Shown piece by piece: positions 33,262 through 40,794 of a stretch of DNA of 41,341 bases (its first letter is position 1; each line of letters opens with the position of its first letter). A program made the position numbers and the translations under genes. The notes under the pieces were generated by a model. That model had not been told where the DNA came from. It did not search any database and worked only from the letters and a program-made list of their open reading frames with translations. Source of the DNA: Spirochaetota bacterium (lineage in GTDB: Bacteria > Spirochaetota > UBA4802 > UBA5550); NCBI GenBank assembly GCA_016928865.1, contig JAFGJX010000110.1:1-41341 (forward strand), in the 5' to 3' direction.

Positions 33262-33951
33262 ATGTCAAAAGCATTTTTTATAGATACCTCAAGATGCACC
33301 GCATGCAGGGGTTGCCAGGTAGCATGCAAGGAATGGCAGGAATTTCCGGCCAATCATACCAAACAGCTCGGCTGGGGGAGCCACCAGAACCCGCCCGATC
33401 TCAATTGCTTTAATTACAAGGTCGTCCGTTTCACAGAGTTCAAGGCCGATAAACGCGTATTCTGGAATTTTTTCCCGGACCAGTGCCGGCATTGCCTGGA
33501 GCCGCCCTGCAAGGTCGCGGCCGACGCACATGTCAAGAACGCGGTTGTTATCGACAAGGATACCGGCGCGATCATATTTACCGAGCGCACCAGAAAGATA
33601 TCAAAGACCGGTTTTCTGCAAATGAAGGAGTACTGTCCCTATAATATTCCACGCCGCAATGAAGAGACAGGCATAATAAACAAGTGTGACATGTGCCTTG
33701 AGCGCGTGGAAGCGGGACACGTGCCCATATGCGTTAAGACCTGTCCGACCGGCGCGATGAACTTCGGCGAACGAGGAGACATGCTCGCACTCGCACAAAA
33801 CAGGCTGGCGGCCGTGAAAAAGGACTTTCCCGATGCCACTCTGCTTGATGAAGGCAGCGTCCGTGTAATCTACCTTATTACCCATAAGCGCGACATGTAC
33901 CATCACAATGCGATGAACGAAAAACCTGCTCAGGATGCATCGATGGCATAA
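33262..33951 (+). CDS. fdnH: Formate dehydrogenase iron-sulfur beta subunit, without membrane anchor
   Basis: A 229-residue ferredoxin-like protein that passes electrons from the catalytic subunit. Cys at 12, 15, 18 and 22 (CTACRGCQVAC) start the first cluster; further groups are 'CRHCLEPPC', 'YCPYN' and 'KCDMCLERVEAGHVPICVKTCPTGAM', giving ligands for up to four 4Fe-4S clusters. E. coli FdnH has a C-terminal membrane helix; this protein has none and ends in a charged tail, so the enzyme is expected to be soluble. No signal peptide is present; it would be exported with the Tat-bearing alpha subunit. ATG at 33262 has GGAGG close upstream (a TTG frame start at 33250 is ignored). Confidence 0.92.
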   Translation: MSKAFFIDTSRCTACRGCQVACKEWQEFPANHTKQLGWGSHQNPPDLNCFNYKVVRFTEFKADKRVFWNFFPDQCRHCLEPPCKVAADAHVKNAVVIDKDTGAIIFTERTRKISKTGFLQMKEYCPYNIPRRNEETGIINKCDMCLERVEAGHVPICVKTCPTGAMNFGERGDMLALAQNRLAAVKKDFPDATLLDEGSVRVIYLITHKRDMYHHNAMNEKPAQDASMA

Positions 33952-33978
33952 TTGCGTCAGATGGAGAACGGGATATAA

Positions 33979-34854
33979 ATGAGTACGGTGATAACATCCG
34001 ATTACATCAGCAAGGCGGTTGATCAGGTTAAAAAAATAAAACCGGACTACCGGCTTATGCTGGACCTGTATGAAAGGATTTTCATCGCACAGGAAAATTC
34101 GAGGAAAACGATCCGGATGCAAGAGTATACGATATCGGATGAAGTTTTATCCGTTAAATTGAAGGAAAAATTCCCTCTTGTTGAAGTTTCAGAATTCATT
34201 ATCGATATCGAGTCAGCGGGCGAGCTTTTTTCAGCCATTTGCGAAATACTGCTGACGGCCGAAGGCGACATGTCAGAATCAGTAAAAAAAATAATAGATG
34301 CCGTCGACAACGGCACGCTCGCCACGGAAAACCTGATCCCGGCATTTCTCAGGGAGGACGAGGCGTTCTTTAACTCTATAGAGAAAGACCACAATATCGA
34401 CAGAAGAGTACTCGGCTTCGTGATATTTAGCTGCATGAAGCCATCCCTGGCTATGTTTTCAGAGATGATGGAGAAGTATCTCGATAAAGATAATGAATGG
34501 GACAAAGGGTATTGCCCTGTCTGCGGGTCAATGCCAGAATTATCAATATTCGAAGATAATGGAAAGCGGTCATTGCTCTGCGGTTTCTGCGGCCACCAGT
34601 GGCCATCAAAAAGAGTCTATTGTTCGTTTTGCGAAAATACCGACCATGAGACCCTCCGTTACTTTGAAATTGATAATGAAGAAGAGTACCGCGTCGATGT
34701 ATGCGAAAAGTGCAAGAGATACATCAAGACAGTGGATAAGAAAAAAACATCCAGGACAATGTATCTCCCGCTTGAAAGCATAGCAACTCCGTACATCGAT
34801 CTGAAATTCAAGGAGATGGGATATATTCCAGGGAATATACCGGTTGATCAATAA
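33979..34854 (+). CDS. fdhE: Formate dehydrogenase accessory protein FdhE
   Basis: A 291-residue cytoplasmic protein that assists assembly or Tat proof-reading of respiratory formate dehydrogenases. The C-terminal half carries four CxxC motifs at 179-182 (CPVC), 201-204, 215-218 and 242-245, as in FdhE rubredoxin-like metal sites. The N-terminal half is helical. It lies between the beta subunit and the cytochrome, in the order seen for some Desulfovibrio formate dehydrogenase operons. Confidence 0.9.
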   Translation: MSTVITSDYISKAVDQVKKIKPDYRLMLDLYERIFIAQENSRKTIRMQEYTISDEVLSVKLKEKFPLVEVSEFIIDIESAGELFSAICEILLTAEGDMSESVKKIIDAVDNGTLATENLIPAFLREDEAFFNSIEKDHNIDRRVLGFVIFSCMKPSLAMFSEMMEKYLDKDNEWDKGYCPVCGSMPELSIFEDNGKRSLLCGFCGHQWPSKRVYCSFCENTDHETLRYFEIDNEEEYRVDVCEKCKRYIKTVDKKKTSRTMYLPLESIATPYIDLKFKEMGYIPGNIPVDQ

Positions 34855-34926
34855 GGATACCGATTCCAATACGATCGGCATCTGATTTCAATATACAACC
34901 AAGAATAAAACATAAGGAGAAATTTC

Positions 34927-35484
34927 GTGAAACGTTCACTATTACTTTTTTTTATACCTTTTTTTATCTTTGCATGGATTTTCTTCGCCATATCAAGAAC
35001 ATCATGTAATGATATAATGCAGGCAGATGCGGCCAAGCCCATCCCCTTTATGCATAAAACCCACGTTGAAAAATACGAGATCCGGGACTGCCAGACCTGT
35101 CATATATATGACGAAAACGGCAGGTTCCAGGGCCTGCCGTCAATCGGTGAATGTACCCAGTGCCATGCCCGGGACGCCTCTTTTACCGCGGTCAACGATC
35201 ACACGACCCCGAGAAGAAAATCAATGTTTGATTCATATGCTGACACTGACAGGCCATGGACATCATGGGCCAAGCAGCCGGATCTCGTCTATTTCAGCCA
35301 CAAGGTCGTGATGACCGCCAAATTCGAAGACGGGAGGATGAAATCAAGATGCGAGGCGTGCCACGGGGATAAAGCCAGTTCGACAGGCACCGCAATGATC
35401 AAGGGAAAAATGCTGATGGGACAGTGCATGGACTGCCATGATGCGCTCCAGATCAGCAACAAGTGTGCTGTCTGCCACGACTGA
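34927..35484 (+). CDS. Pentahaem cytochrome c, probable formate dehydrogenase electron acceptor
   Basis: A 185-residue protein starting at a GTG with AAGGAG 7 bases upstream. A hydrophobic N-terminal helix (about 5-23) is a signal or anchor; cleavage after 'QADA' near 35 is possible. CxxCH sites at 55-59, 76-80, 142-146, 167-171 and 180-184, with His at 43, 46, 92 and 125 as distal ligands, resemble class III cytochrome c3-like folds. With no gamma subunit, this is the likely electron exit from the periplasmic enzyme, as in FdhABC3 of Desulfovibrio. It is the last gene before a terminator. Confidence 0.85.
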   Translation: MKRSLLLFFIPFFIFAWIFFAISRTSCNDIMQADAAKPIPFMHKTHVEKYEIRDCQTCHIYDENGRFQGLPSIGECTQCHARDASFTAVNDHTTPRRKSMFDSYADTDRPWTSWAKQPDLVYFSHKVVMTAKFEDGRMKSRCEACHGDKASSTGTAMIKGKMLMGQCMDCHDALQISNKCAVCHD

Positions 35485-35523
35485 GTATTCCTTTCTGGTA
35501 TCAGCCAATCAGCTCGGATTCAG

Positions 35524-35558
35524 GGGGCGATGTTCATAAACGTCGCCCCTTTGTTTTT
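35524..35558 (+). terminator. Intrinsic terminator of the formate dehydrogenase operon
   Basis: GGGGCGATG (35524-35532) pairs with CGTCGCCCC (35541-35549), one U-G pair included, followed by TTTGTTTTT. It lies 40 bases after the cytochrome stop codon and also separates the convergent permease gene. Confidence 0.9.
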
Positions 35559-35574
35559 ACTCCGTCCGATTGCC

Positions 35575-36909
35575 TCATGTATTCATCGTCTTGACGCGTA
35601 TGATATAGATAACTATCCCGGCTGCCACCACGCCGATCGCGAAAAGCGACGGCACCGTCTTTTCTATAAGCGTGGTAATGATAACACCCATCATCAGGAG
35701 AATATATATCGCCGGGATAATCGGAAACAGAGGAACCTTGAAAGGCCGGACCAAGCCCGGCTCCTTGATCCTCAGATATACCATGCCAATAACCGTCATG
35801 AGGGGAAAAATGCTCAATGCAAACCCCATATAGATAAGCATCTTCAAGATGGCGCCGAAACCGATAAAAACGTAGAATACGGCTATCGCCATCTGGACTA
35901 TGATCGCCAGGTCCGGCGTCTGGAAACGCGGGCTTACGCGGTCCAATGCCCTGAAGATGGTCCTGTCCTTCGCCATCGCGTAGGTGACACGCGGTCCGAT
36001 CATCATCTGCACGGAAACTGATGAGAGAAGGATGATAACTATACAGATGTCAAAAACGGGGCCTATTGAAGGACCGAAAAGGTTCTTTGCCGCAAGGGCG
36101 CCTATGGTATATTTCCCCTCCGCCATGATCTCCTGGCCAGTTGAAGACATCAGGTATACGATATTCATTGCCATATAAATGATAGTTATCAAGAGTGCTC
36201 CGAAAAAAAGTGCGCGAGGTAGGTTCGTTTCCGGTTTCCTTATCTCTCCAGCTATATAGGTGGTTCCATTCCATCCCGAATAGGCATACATGATGATTAT
36301 AAGTGCCGATCCCCATTTAAAAACGGAGCTACCATCCTCTACAGTGTACGTAGCAGTCATCCTGCTGGACAGAGCCCAATCAGCGAAATAAAACCCCATG
36401 ACTATGAACATAAATACGACGAGCAATTTCAGTATCGTTAATATGTTTTGTACGGCACTACCCCGCTGAACACCAATAATGTGCATAATACTGAAAAGGA
36501 TGATAATCCCCGCAGCTGTAATTTTAGGCATAAAATCTCCGGTTATTACCCCGCCGGGGAAAAGCTTATTTATATAGTTAACAGCGGTGATCGATGACAT
36601 GGCCGCTGCGAGTGAAAATCCGATGATAAGCGATATCCATCCGCTCAGGAATGATGGTAGCTGCCCGTATATCTTTTTAAGATATACATATTCTCCACCG
36701 TCCTCAGGCCACATGGTGGCCATTTCAGCATAACAGAGCGAGCCAGTCAGTGCGATAAGCCCCCCTAGCCCAAAAAGCACCAGCACCGAAAGGGCGCTGC
36801 CGGTCATTGCAAGGACCTCGCCGGTTGTCATAAAAATCCCGGTGCCGATAACATCAGCAATGATGATCATCATTGCAGTCACAAGCCCTATATTCCTTTT
36901 TAACTCCAC
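35575..36909 (-). CDS. APC family amino acid permease
   Basis: A 444-residue transporter with about 12 membrane helices. The N-terminus 'LKRNIGLVTAMMIIIADVIGTGIFMTTGE' has the APC helix-1 signature G-[ST]-G-I-F; a family-typical 'GWNGTTYIAGEIRKPETNLPRALF' follows helix 6. Substrate probably an amino acid or polyamine; LAT-like by overall pattern. The GTG at 36909 is chosen because AAGGAG lies 7 bases before it and translation then starts at the conserved 'ELKRNIG'; the open frame reaches 37050. Convergent to the formate dehydrogenase operon, not functionally linked by sequence. Confidence 0.88.
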   Translation of the reverse strand: MELKRNIGLVTAMMIIIADVIGTGIFMTTGEVLAMTGSALSVLVLFGLGGLIALTGSLCYAEMATMWPEDGGEYVYLKKIYGQLPSFLSGWISLIIGFSLAAAMSSITAVNYINKLFPGGVITGDFMPKITAAGIIILFSIMHIIGVQRGSAVQNILTILKLLVVFMFIVMGFYFADWALSSRMTATYTVEDGSSVFKWGSALIIIMYAYSGWNGTTYIAGEIRKPETNLPRALFFGALLITIIYMAMNIVYLMSSTGQEIMAEGKYTIGALAAKNLFGPSIGPVFDICIVIILLSSVSVQMMIGPRVTYAMAKDRTIFRALDRVSPRFQTPDLAIIVQMAIAVFYVFIGFGAILKMLIYMGFALSIFPLMTVIGMVYLRIKEPGLVRPFKVPLFPIIPAIYILLMMGVIITTLIEKTVPSLFAIGVVAAGIVIYIIRVKTMNT

Positions 36910-37059
36910 ATTATGCTCCTTGATTGTGATAGTTATCGTATTCATACATAAAGCATCTGCCGTCAAGTAATATGCGATGCGAACTGATTGATAAATTTTC
37001 GCGTATCGGTGAGGAGTGTTTCCGGTATCCCCCAGCAGTACATCCAACAAACAACATTA

Positions 37060-37446
37060 TCAAATAAGCATTTGAGAAACAATATAGTTTTTATATCGAT
37101 AGTTATCGGGATCCTTGCGAATTTTTTCTAAAATTTCGTCCAGATACAACTCTATAGCATATGCCACAAGCAAGGAAACAGAACATTTAAAAGCCTTCCT
37201 CATATCAAGAAAAAACTCATACTCATCCTGCCTCAAACACACATGCAGACGCCGCCAGCTATTAATCTTCGCCCTCTGCTGGGACCGGACCCTGCTCCAC
37301 GATTTAACAAGTTTTTCTTGATCATCCGCCAGTCTCTGCATTAATGAAGAAATCACAAGATTCCTTGACCTTCCCGAAACCAATGCTGCAGATAATATTC
37401 TTTGCATCAATGCAGCATTAATAAAAATAGTTGTATCAATAAACAT
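37060..37446 (-). CDS. Small ribbon-helix-helix-like protein (DUF1564-like resemblance)
   Basis: A 128-residue protein. The central part 'RRLHVCLRQDEYEFFLDMRKAFKCSVSLLVAYAIELYLDEIL' has the strand-helix-helix character of ribbon-helix-helix DNA binders and recalls the DUF1564 proteins expanded in Leptospira; I recognise this only as a resemblance. ATG at 37446 is chosen with GAGGAG 8 bases upstream; the frame also has a TTG two codons earlier. AT-rich codon use differs from the GC-richer genes around it. Divergent from dus. Confidence 0.5.
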   Translation of the reverse strand: MFIDTTIFINAALMQRILSAALVSGRSRNLVISSLMQRLADDQEKLVKSWSRVRSQQRAKINSWRRLHVCLRQDEYEFFLDMRKAFKCSVSLLVAYAIELYLDEILEKIRKDPDNYRYKNYIVSQMLI

Positions 37447-37538
37447 CCTCAACTCTCCTCATATTTGTTTGCCATAGTATACGATTCCAAAGTGTAAAAG
37501 ATAAAAATTTTTTTCAGAATCAGTATAAAAAAATCAAA

Positions 37539-37566
37539 TTGACAATTCATCGCAAACGAGTATAAT
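37539..37566 (+). promoter_or_regulatory. Consensus sigma-70 promoter of dus (leaderless mRNA)
   Basis: TTGACA (37539-37544), 16-base spacer, perfect TATAAT (37561-37566). Only 6 bases separate the -10 box from the dus ATG at 37573, so the expected start of transcription falls at or next to the A of the ATG. No ribosome-binding site is possible. Confidence 0.8.
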
Positions 37567-37572
37567 AAAAGC

Positions 37573-38601
37573 ATGATCAGTCTACCTGGAAAAATCTTTC
37601 TTGCCCCAATGGCCGAACTCTCAACGCCCGCGCTGAGGCATGTGATCAAAGAACTCTATCCAGAGACGGTTCTCTACTCCGAGATGCTCAGCGCCGGAGC
37701 CATTGCAGCAGGAGCGCCTCACAATGAGCCCCTTGTCACGCTCCGAGAATTCGACAATCCCCTAATATTCCAGCTCGTAGGCGCAAACCCCTCGGTGATG
37801 GCGGACGCGTGTGCGATTCTATCCGAAACAAAATGCTATGGCGTGGATATCAATATGGGCTGTCCCAACCATGACATCGTGAAGAAGGGTCAGGGTGCCA
37901 TGCTTCTGACCGACATTAAAAAAGCACGATCAATCGTCCGGTCATGCAGGAAAGCAACGCTTAAGCCCCTCTCTGTAAAAATGCGCTCGGGATACGAGGG
38001 AAATGACGAATCCAGCTTCATCGATTTCATCGTCATGCTCGAAGCCGAAGGCGTGGACTTCATCACGCTGCATCCGCGTTTTGCGAAACTCGGGTTCCGA
38101 AGGACAGCAGACTGGCGCCTGGTCGCCCTGGCAAAGCGCCATCTGTCAATTCCGGTCATTGGCAACGGCGATATAACCACTCCTGAAGCGGCAATAATAA
38201 AAATTGATGAAACCGGGTGCGATGGCGTCATGATTGGCAGGGAGGCGGTAACATCTCCCTGGATATTCAGGCTCATCGCCGATTGCATGAGCGGCCGCTC
38301 ATCTTCTCTTGAACTGGATGTGCGTGATATCTTCCTGAAAACACTCGGCTATATGCATAAATACCTGCCTGAGCGTCTCCACCGGAGCAGAAGCCATCGC
38401 TTTTGCGCCTATTATACCAGAAACGTCCGGTATGGCCATGATCTTTTCACAAAAATACGAAGAGAGTCAGCAATCGGACCTGTCATGGGGATTGTTGAAG
38501 AGTATTACGATCGAAATCCTGAAGAAGCTATCCGGCATTACTTCATCGAAGGTGGCTGTATCTCTAATGAAACACCCTGTCTTGATCCAGCGTTCTGCTG
38601 A
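37573..38601 (+). CDS. dus: tRNA-dihydrouridine synthase
   Basis: A 342-residue FMN enzyme that reduces uridines in the tRNA D-loop. The TIM-barrel begins at residue 8 ('IFLAPMAELSTPALR'), the catalytic Cys is 97 in 'INMGCPNHDIVKKGQGAMLL', followed by 'VKMRSGYE', 'ITLHPRFAKLGFRRTADW', 'VIGNGDI' and 'GVMIGREAV'. Length is normal. The start is fixed by the barrel: later Met codons would cut the first strand, so translation begins at the ATG that lies 6 bases past the promoter -10 box. Which tRNA positions it modifies cannot be told. Confidence 0.93.
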   Translation: MISLPGKIFLAPMAELSTPALRHVIKELYPETVLYSEMLSAGAIAAGAPHNEPLVTLREFDNPLIFQLVGANPSVMADACAILSETKCYGVDINMGCPNHDIVKKGQGAMLLTDIKKARSIVRSCRKATLKPLSVKMRSGYEGNDESSFIDFIVMLEAEGVDFITLHPRFAKLGFRRTADWRLVALAKRHLSIPVIGNGDITTPEAAIIKIDETGCDGVMIGREAVTSPWIFRLIADCMSGRSSSLELDVRDIFLKTLGYMHKYLPERLHRSRSHRFCAYYTRNVRYGHDLFTKIRRESAIGPVMGIVEEYYDRNPEEAIRHYFIEGGCISNETPCLDPAFC

Positions 38602-38645
38602 TCAATTCAGGAAAAATAAAAATATACTATTACAAGGAGCGGATA

Positions 38646-38951
38646 ATGGAATATTTACGGGTTTGGACCGAAGTCGACCTTCAGGACATCGAGGACCACA
38701 TAATAATCGTGGATGACAAATACGGGCACTGCCCGGCCTGCAAAAAAATTGGCATCGAGTTAAAAGACCTGAAAAAATGCCCTTCGTGCGGAAGGGAATT
38801 CAAATATGTAACGTCCAAGGAAGCCCAGGGTGGAAAATTTGAAATCGTTGGCAGGACAAGGAAAAAACTCCGTGACCTTATCTTTGTCGATTACAGCGAC
38901 TATGAACACGAGCTGGGAAAAAAGAAGGCGGGGAGCCTTTTCAAGATTTAA
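38646..38951 (+). CDS. Small zinc-ribbon protein of unknown function
   Basis: A 101-residue soluble protein with CPAC (29-32) and CPSC (45-48), a likely zinc ribbon, then a basic helical stretch ('RTRKKLRDLIFVDY'). AAGGAG lies 7 bases before the ATG. It follows dus by 44 bases on the same strand and may be read from the same promoter. Function unknown; binding of nucleic acid is a guess from the ribbon and charge. Confidence 0.75.
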   Translation: MEYLRVWTEVDLQDIEDHIIIVDDKYGHCPACKKIGIELKDLKKCPSCGREFKYVTSKEAQGGKFEIVGRTRKKLRDLIFVDYSDYEHELGKKKAGSLFKI

Positions 38952-39049
38952 CTCGAATGTCTCAAATCCGCCACCAGACCGTAAACCGGGACGGCCAGGA
39001 TACCGATAACTATCATGACAGGCCAGAACAGGGACTGCGGGGGTATACC

Positions 39050-39220
39050 ATGAAACATGACGACATGATAGCCGGGATGTGTCTGTACGGATTCATCCGA
39101 CGGGAGACGCCGGGTGAGCGAAAGCGATGCCTTGACGAGATAGAAAACGCCTTTGGGAAATCGATCGCGACGATCGTACGCAATCTTCTGAAAAACAACG
39201 GACATACTTTAACGGCTTAA
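39050..39220 (+). CDS. Short helical protein of unknown function
   Basis: A 56-residue frame, 'MKHDDMIAGMCLYGFIRRETPGERK...', predicted mostly helical, with a GGGGGT stretch ahead of the ATG. The open frame extends upstream to 38957 but the added sequence is low in recognisable structure. A minus-strand frame coding a membrane segment overlaps its start region. Weak evidence; kept as a possible small gene. Confidence 0.35.
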   Translation: MKHDDMIAGMCLYGFIRRETPGERKRCLDEIENAFGKSIATIVRNLLKNNGHTLTA

Positions 39221-39735
39221 AACACTATATCATCATCTTCCCTCGACTTCTCTTCCAGATATCTGCTGTAATAAAGGCGTGAATAATAGGTTTTATCCAT
39301 TATCTCATACACCACACCGAGATTGTAGAGGGCTTCGATATACGTATCATCATACTCGTAGGCTGTTTTGAATGAGCGCGCGGCCTCTGTATACTTCTGC
39401 GCCATGAAATAGGCCATCCCCAGGTAAAAATGCCCTTTGACAAGCTTCCGGTCAAGACGAACAGCGGTCCGCAGGTGCCTGATCGCGTTATCCATCATCC
39501 CATATTTATACAGGTATGCCTTTCCGAGCCCGTAGTGGCCCATGCAATAATATGGGCTGATCTCCACGACCCTGGTGAAAACCAGAATCGCCTTGTCGAT
39601 CTGGCCGTCAATGGCGAGCCGCGCTCCCTGCCGGTAGAGGTCCGTCGAGTTTTCCCGCGCCCCGAACGCTCCGGCTCCGATGAGCGCGCACGCGGCAACG
39701 ATTGAGACAGTGATGAGAACGACCCTATTTCGCAC
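39217..39735 (-). CDS. Exported TPR protein
   Basis: A 172-residue protein with an N-terminal signal or anchor ('VVLITVSIVAACALIGAGAFG', about 5-25) and three to four tetratricopeptide repeats: 'YRQGARLAIDGQIDKAILVFTRVVEISP', 'HYGLGKAYLYKYGMMDNAIRHLRTAVRLD', 'HFYLGMAYFMAQKYTEAARSFKTAYEYD' and 'EALYNLGVVYEIMDKTYYSRLYYSRYLE'. It likely mediates protein contacts in the periplasm. It overlaps the upstream membrane-protein gene by 11 bases, so translation is coupled. Confidence 0.85.
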   Translation of the reverse strand: MRNRVVLITVSIVAACALIGAGAFGARENSTDLYRQGARLAIDGQIDKAILVFTRVVEISPYYCMGHYGLGKAYLYKYGMMDNAIRHLRTAVRLDRKLVKGHFYLGMAYFMAQKYTEAARSFKTAYEYDDTYIEALYNLGVVYEIMDKTYYSRLYYSRYLEEKSREDDDIVF

Positions 39736-40168
39736 CGGGGATCATCTCCTTGAAGTTCTTCAACATGAAATCGTCAATCCCCTTGCTGAAGAAAAAGTAT
39801 ATTATGAACACCATCCAGAGCACGAGGGTCAGCACACAGAGAAATTTCAGAAGCTTTTCCGCGCCAATCGGGTCGGCCTTATAGAAAATGATGACCAGCG
39901 ACAGGGGCCAGATAAAAAACAGGTTCACAAACACGAGCGCAAGCACTTCTTTGAGGAAGTTCAGGGTGAAACCGTACCATCCAGATGAGAATGCTGTATA
40001 GCCGCCGCGTATCTCTTCGAAAAAGAACCAGACGTAAAAGAGCAGTATAACGGTCGCGATGATCTTCCAGATGATCTCAACCCTTGGTCTGAACCAGAGC
40101 ATAATGATGCCAATGCCCCAGAAGACGATAAACAGGAATACTGATTTGATTAATAGTGACTCGCTCAT
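39725..40168 (-). CDS. Small polytopic membrane protein
   Basis: A 147-residue protein with about four membrane helices (near 8-26, 34-52, 73-95 and 107-126) and aromatic-rich segments such as 'YVWFFFEEIRGGYTAF' and 'IYFFFSKGIDDF'. No family recognised. The gene overlap with the TPR gene suggests the pair forms a membrane-plus-periplasm complex. Confidence 0.7.
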   Translation of the reverse strand: MSESLLIKSVFLFIVFWGIGIIMLWFRPRVEIIWKIIATVILLFYVWFFFEEIRGGYTAFSSGWYGFTLNFLKEVLALVFVNLFFIWPLSLVIIFYKADPIGAEKLLKFLCVLTLVLWMVFIIYFFFSKGIDDFMLKNFKEMIPGAK

Positions 40169-40394
40169 ATAGTTTCCTCATCCATCTGTTTGCGATAATT
40201 ACGGCAATCCTTTTCCTGATATATTTTTCGGAAAAAAACCAGCAATACATGATTATAAATCAAAGATTGCCATGCCGTTTGTAAACGTCAAATATTCCCG
40301 GCATATGCCCATTAATGTATTTACATCATGCACAGCTGACCATATCATGCTTAATTATTGGTATCAACGGGGATTTTACCCATGAGGTTGAGAC

Positions 40395-40769
40395 ATGCGG
40401 GTTCTGGTCGCCCTGTTTGCGGCATATTACCTCGCCGCTTTCGGCGATGTAAAGATTACGATACCCTCGGGCATCGCGCTGGAGGAGCGGGAAGTCCGCA
40501 CAATCCTTCCTGATCGCGTCACTGTGTGCCGGTATGACGGCATTGAAATCGTGGTGTATTACTATTCATCGGGCATTGAGAGGCTCTCCTACGGCGCCAA
40601 TAACGAAATACAGGAATCAGCGGGGGACGGGAAAATCGAGGCGCTCATAAAGCTCAAACAAAAAGGCGTGCTCGTCAGGGTGATCTTTATTACCGCGCGA
40701 GGAAACGGGAAGGAAGCGATCCTCAGGAATTTTTCTGAGGCATTTGCGGAAAAAATCCCGGACCGGTGA
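40395..40769 (+). CDS. Exported protein of unknown function
   Basis: A 124-residue protein with a short hydrophobic N-terminus ('VLVALFAAYYLAAFG', about 3-17) that may be a signal sequence, then an alpha/beta domain ('VKITIPSGIALEEREVRTILPDRVTVCRYDGIEIVVYYY'). GAGG lies 7 bases before the ATG. It is convergent with pdxA. No family recognised. Confidence 0.6.
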   Translation: MRVLVALFAAYYLAAFGDVKITIPSGIALEEREVRTILPDRVTVCRYDGIEIVVYYYSSGIERLSYGANNEIQESAGDGKIEALIKLKQKGVLVRVIFITARGNGKEAILRNFSEAFAEKIPDR

Positions 40770-40794
40770 TTCACGCCGACGTTACAGGAAACGA

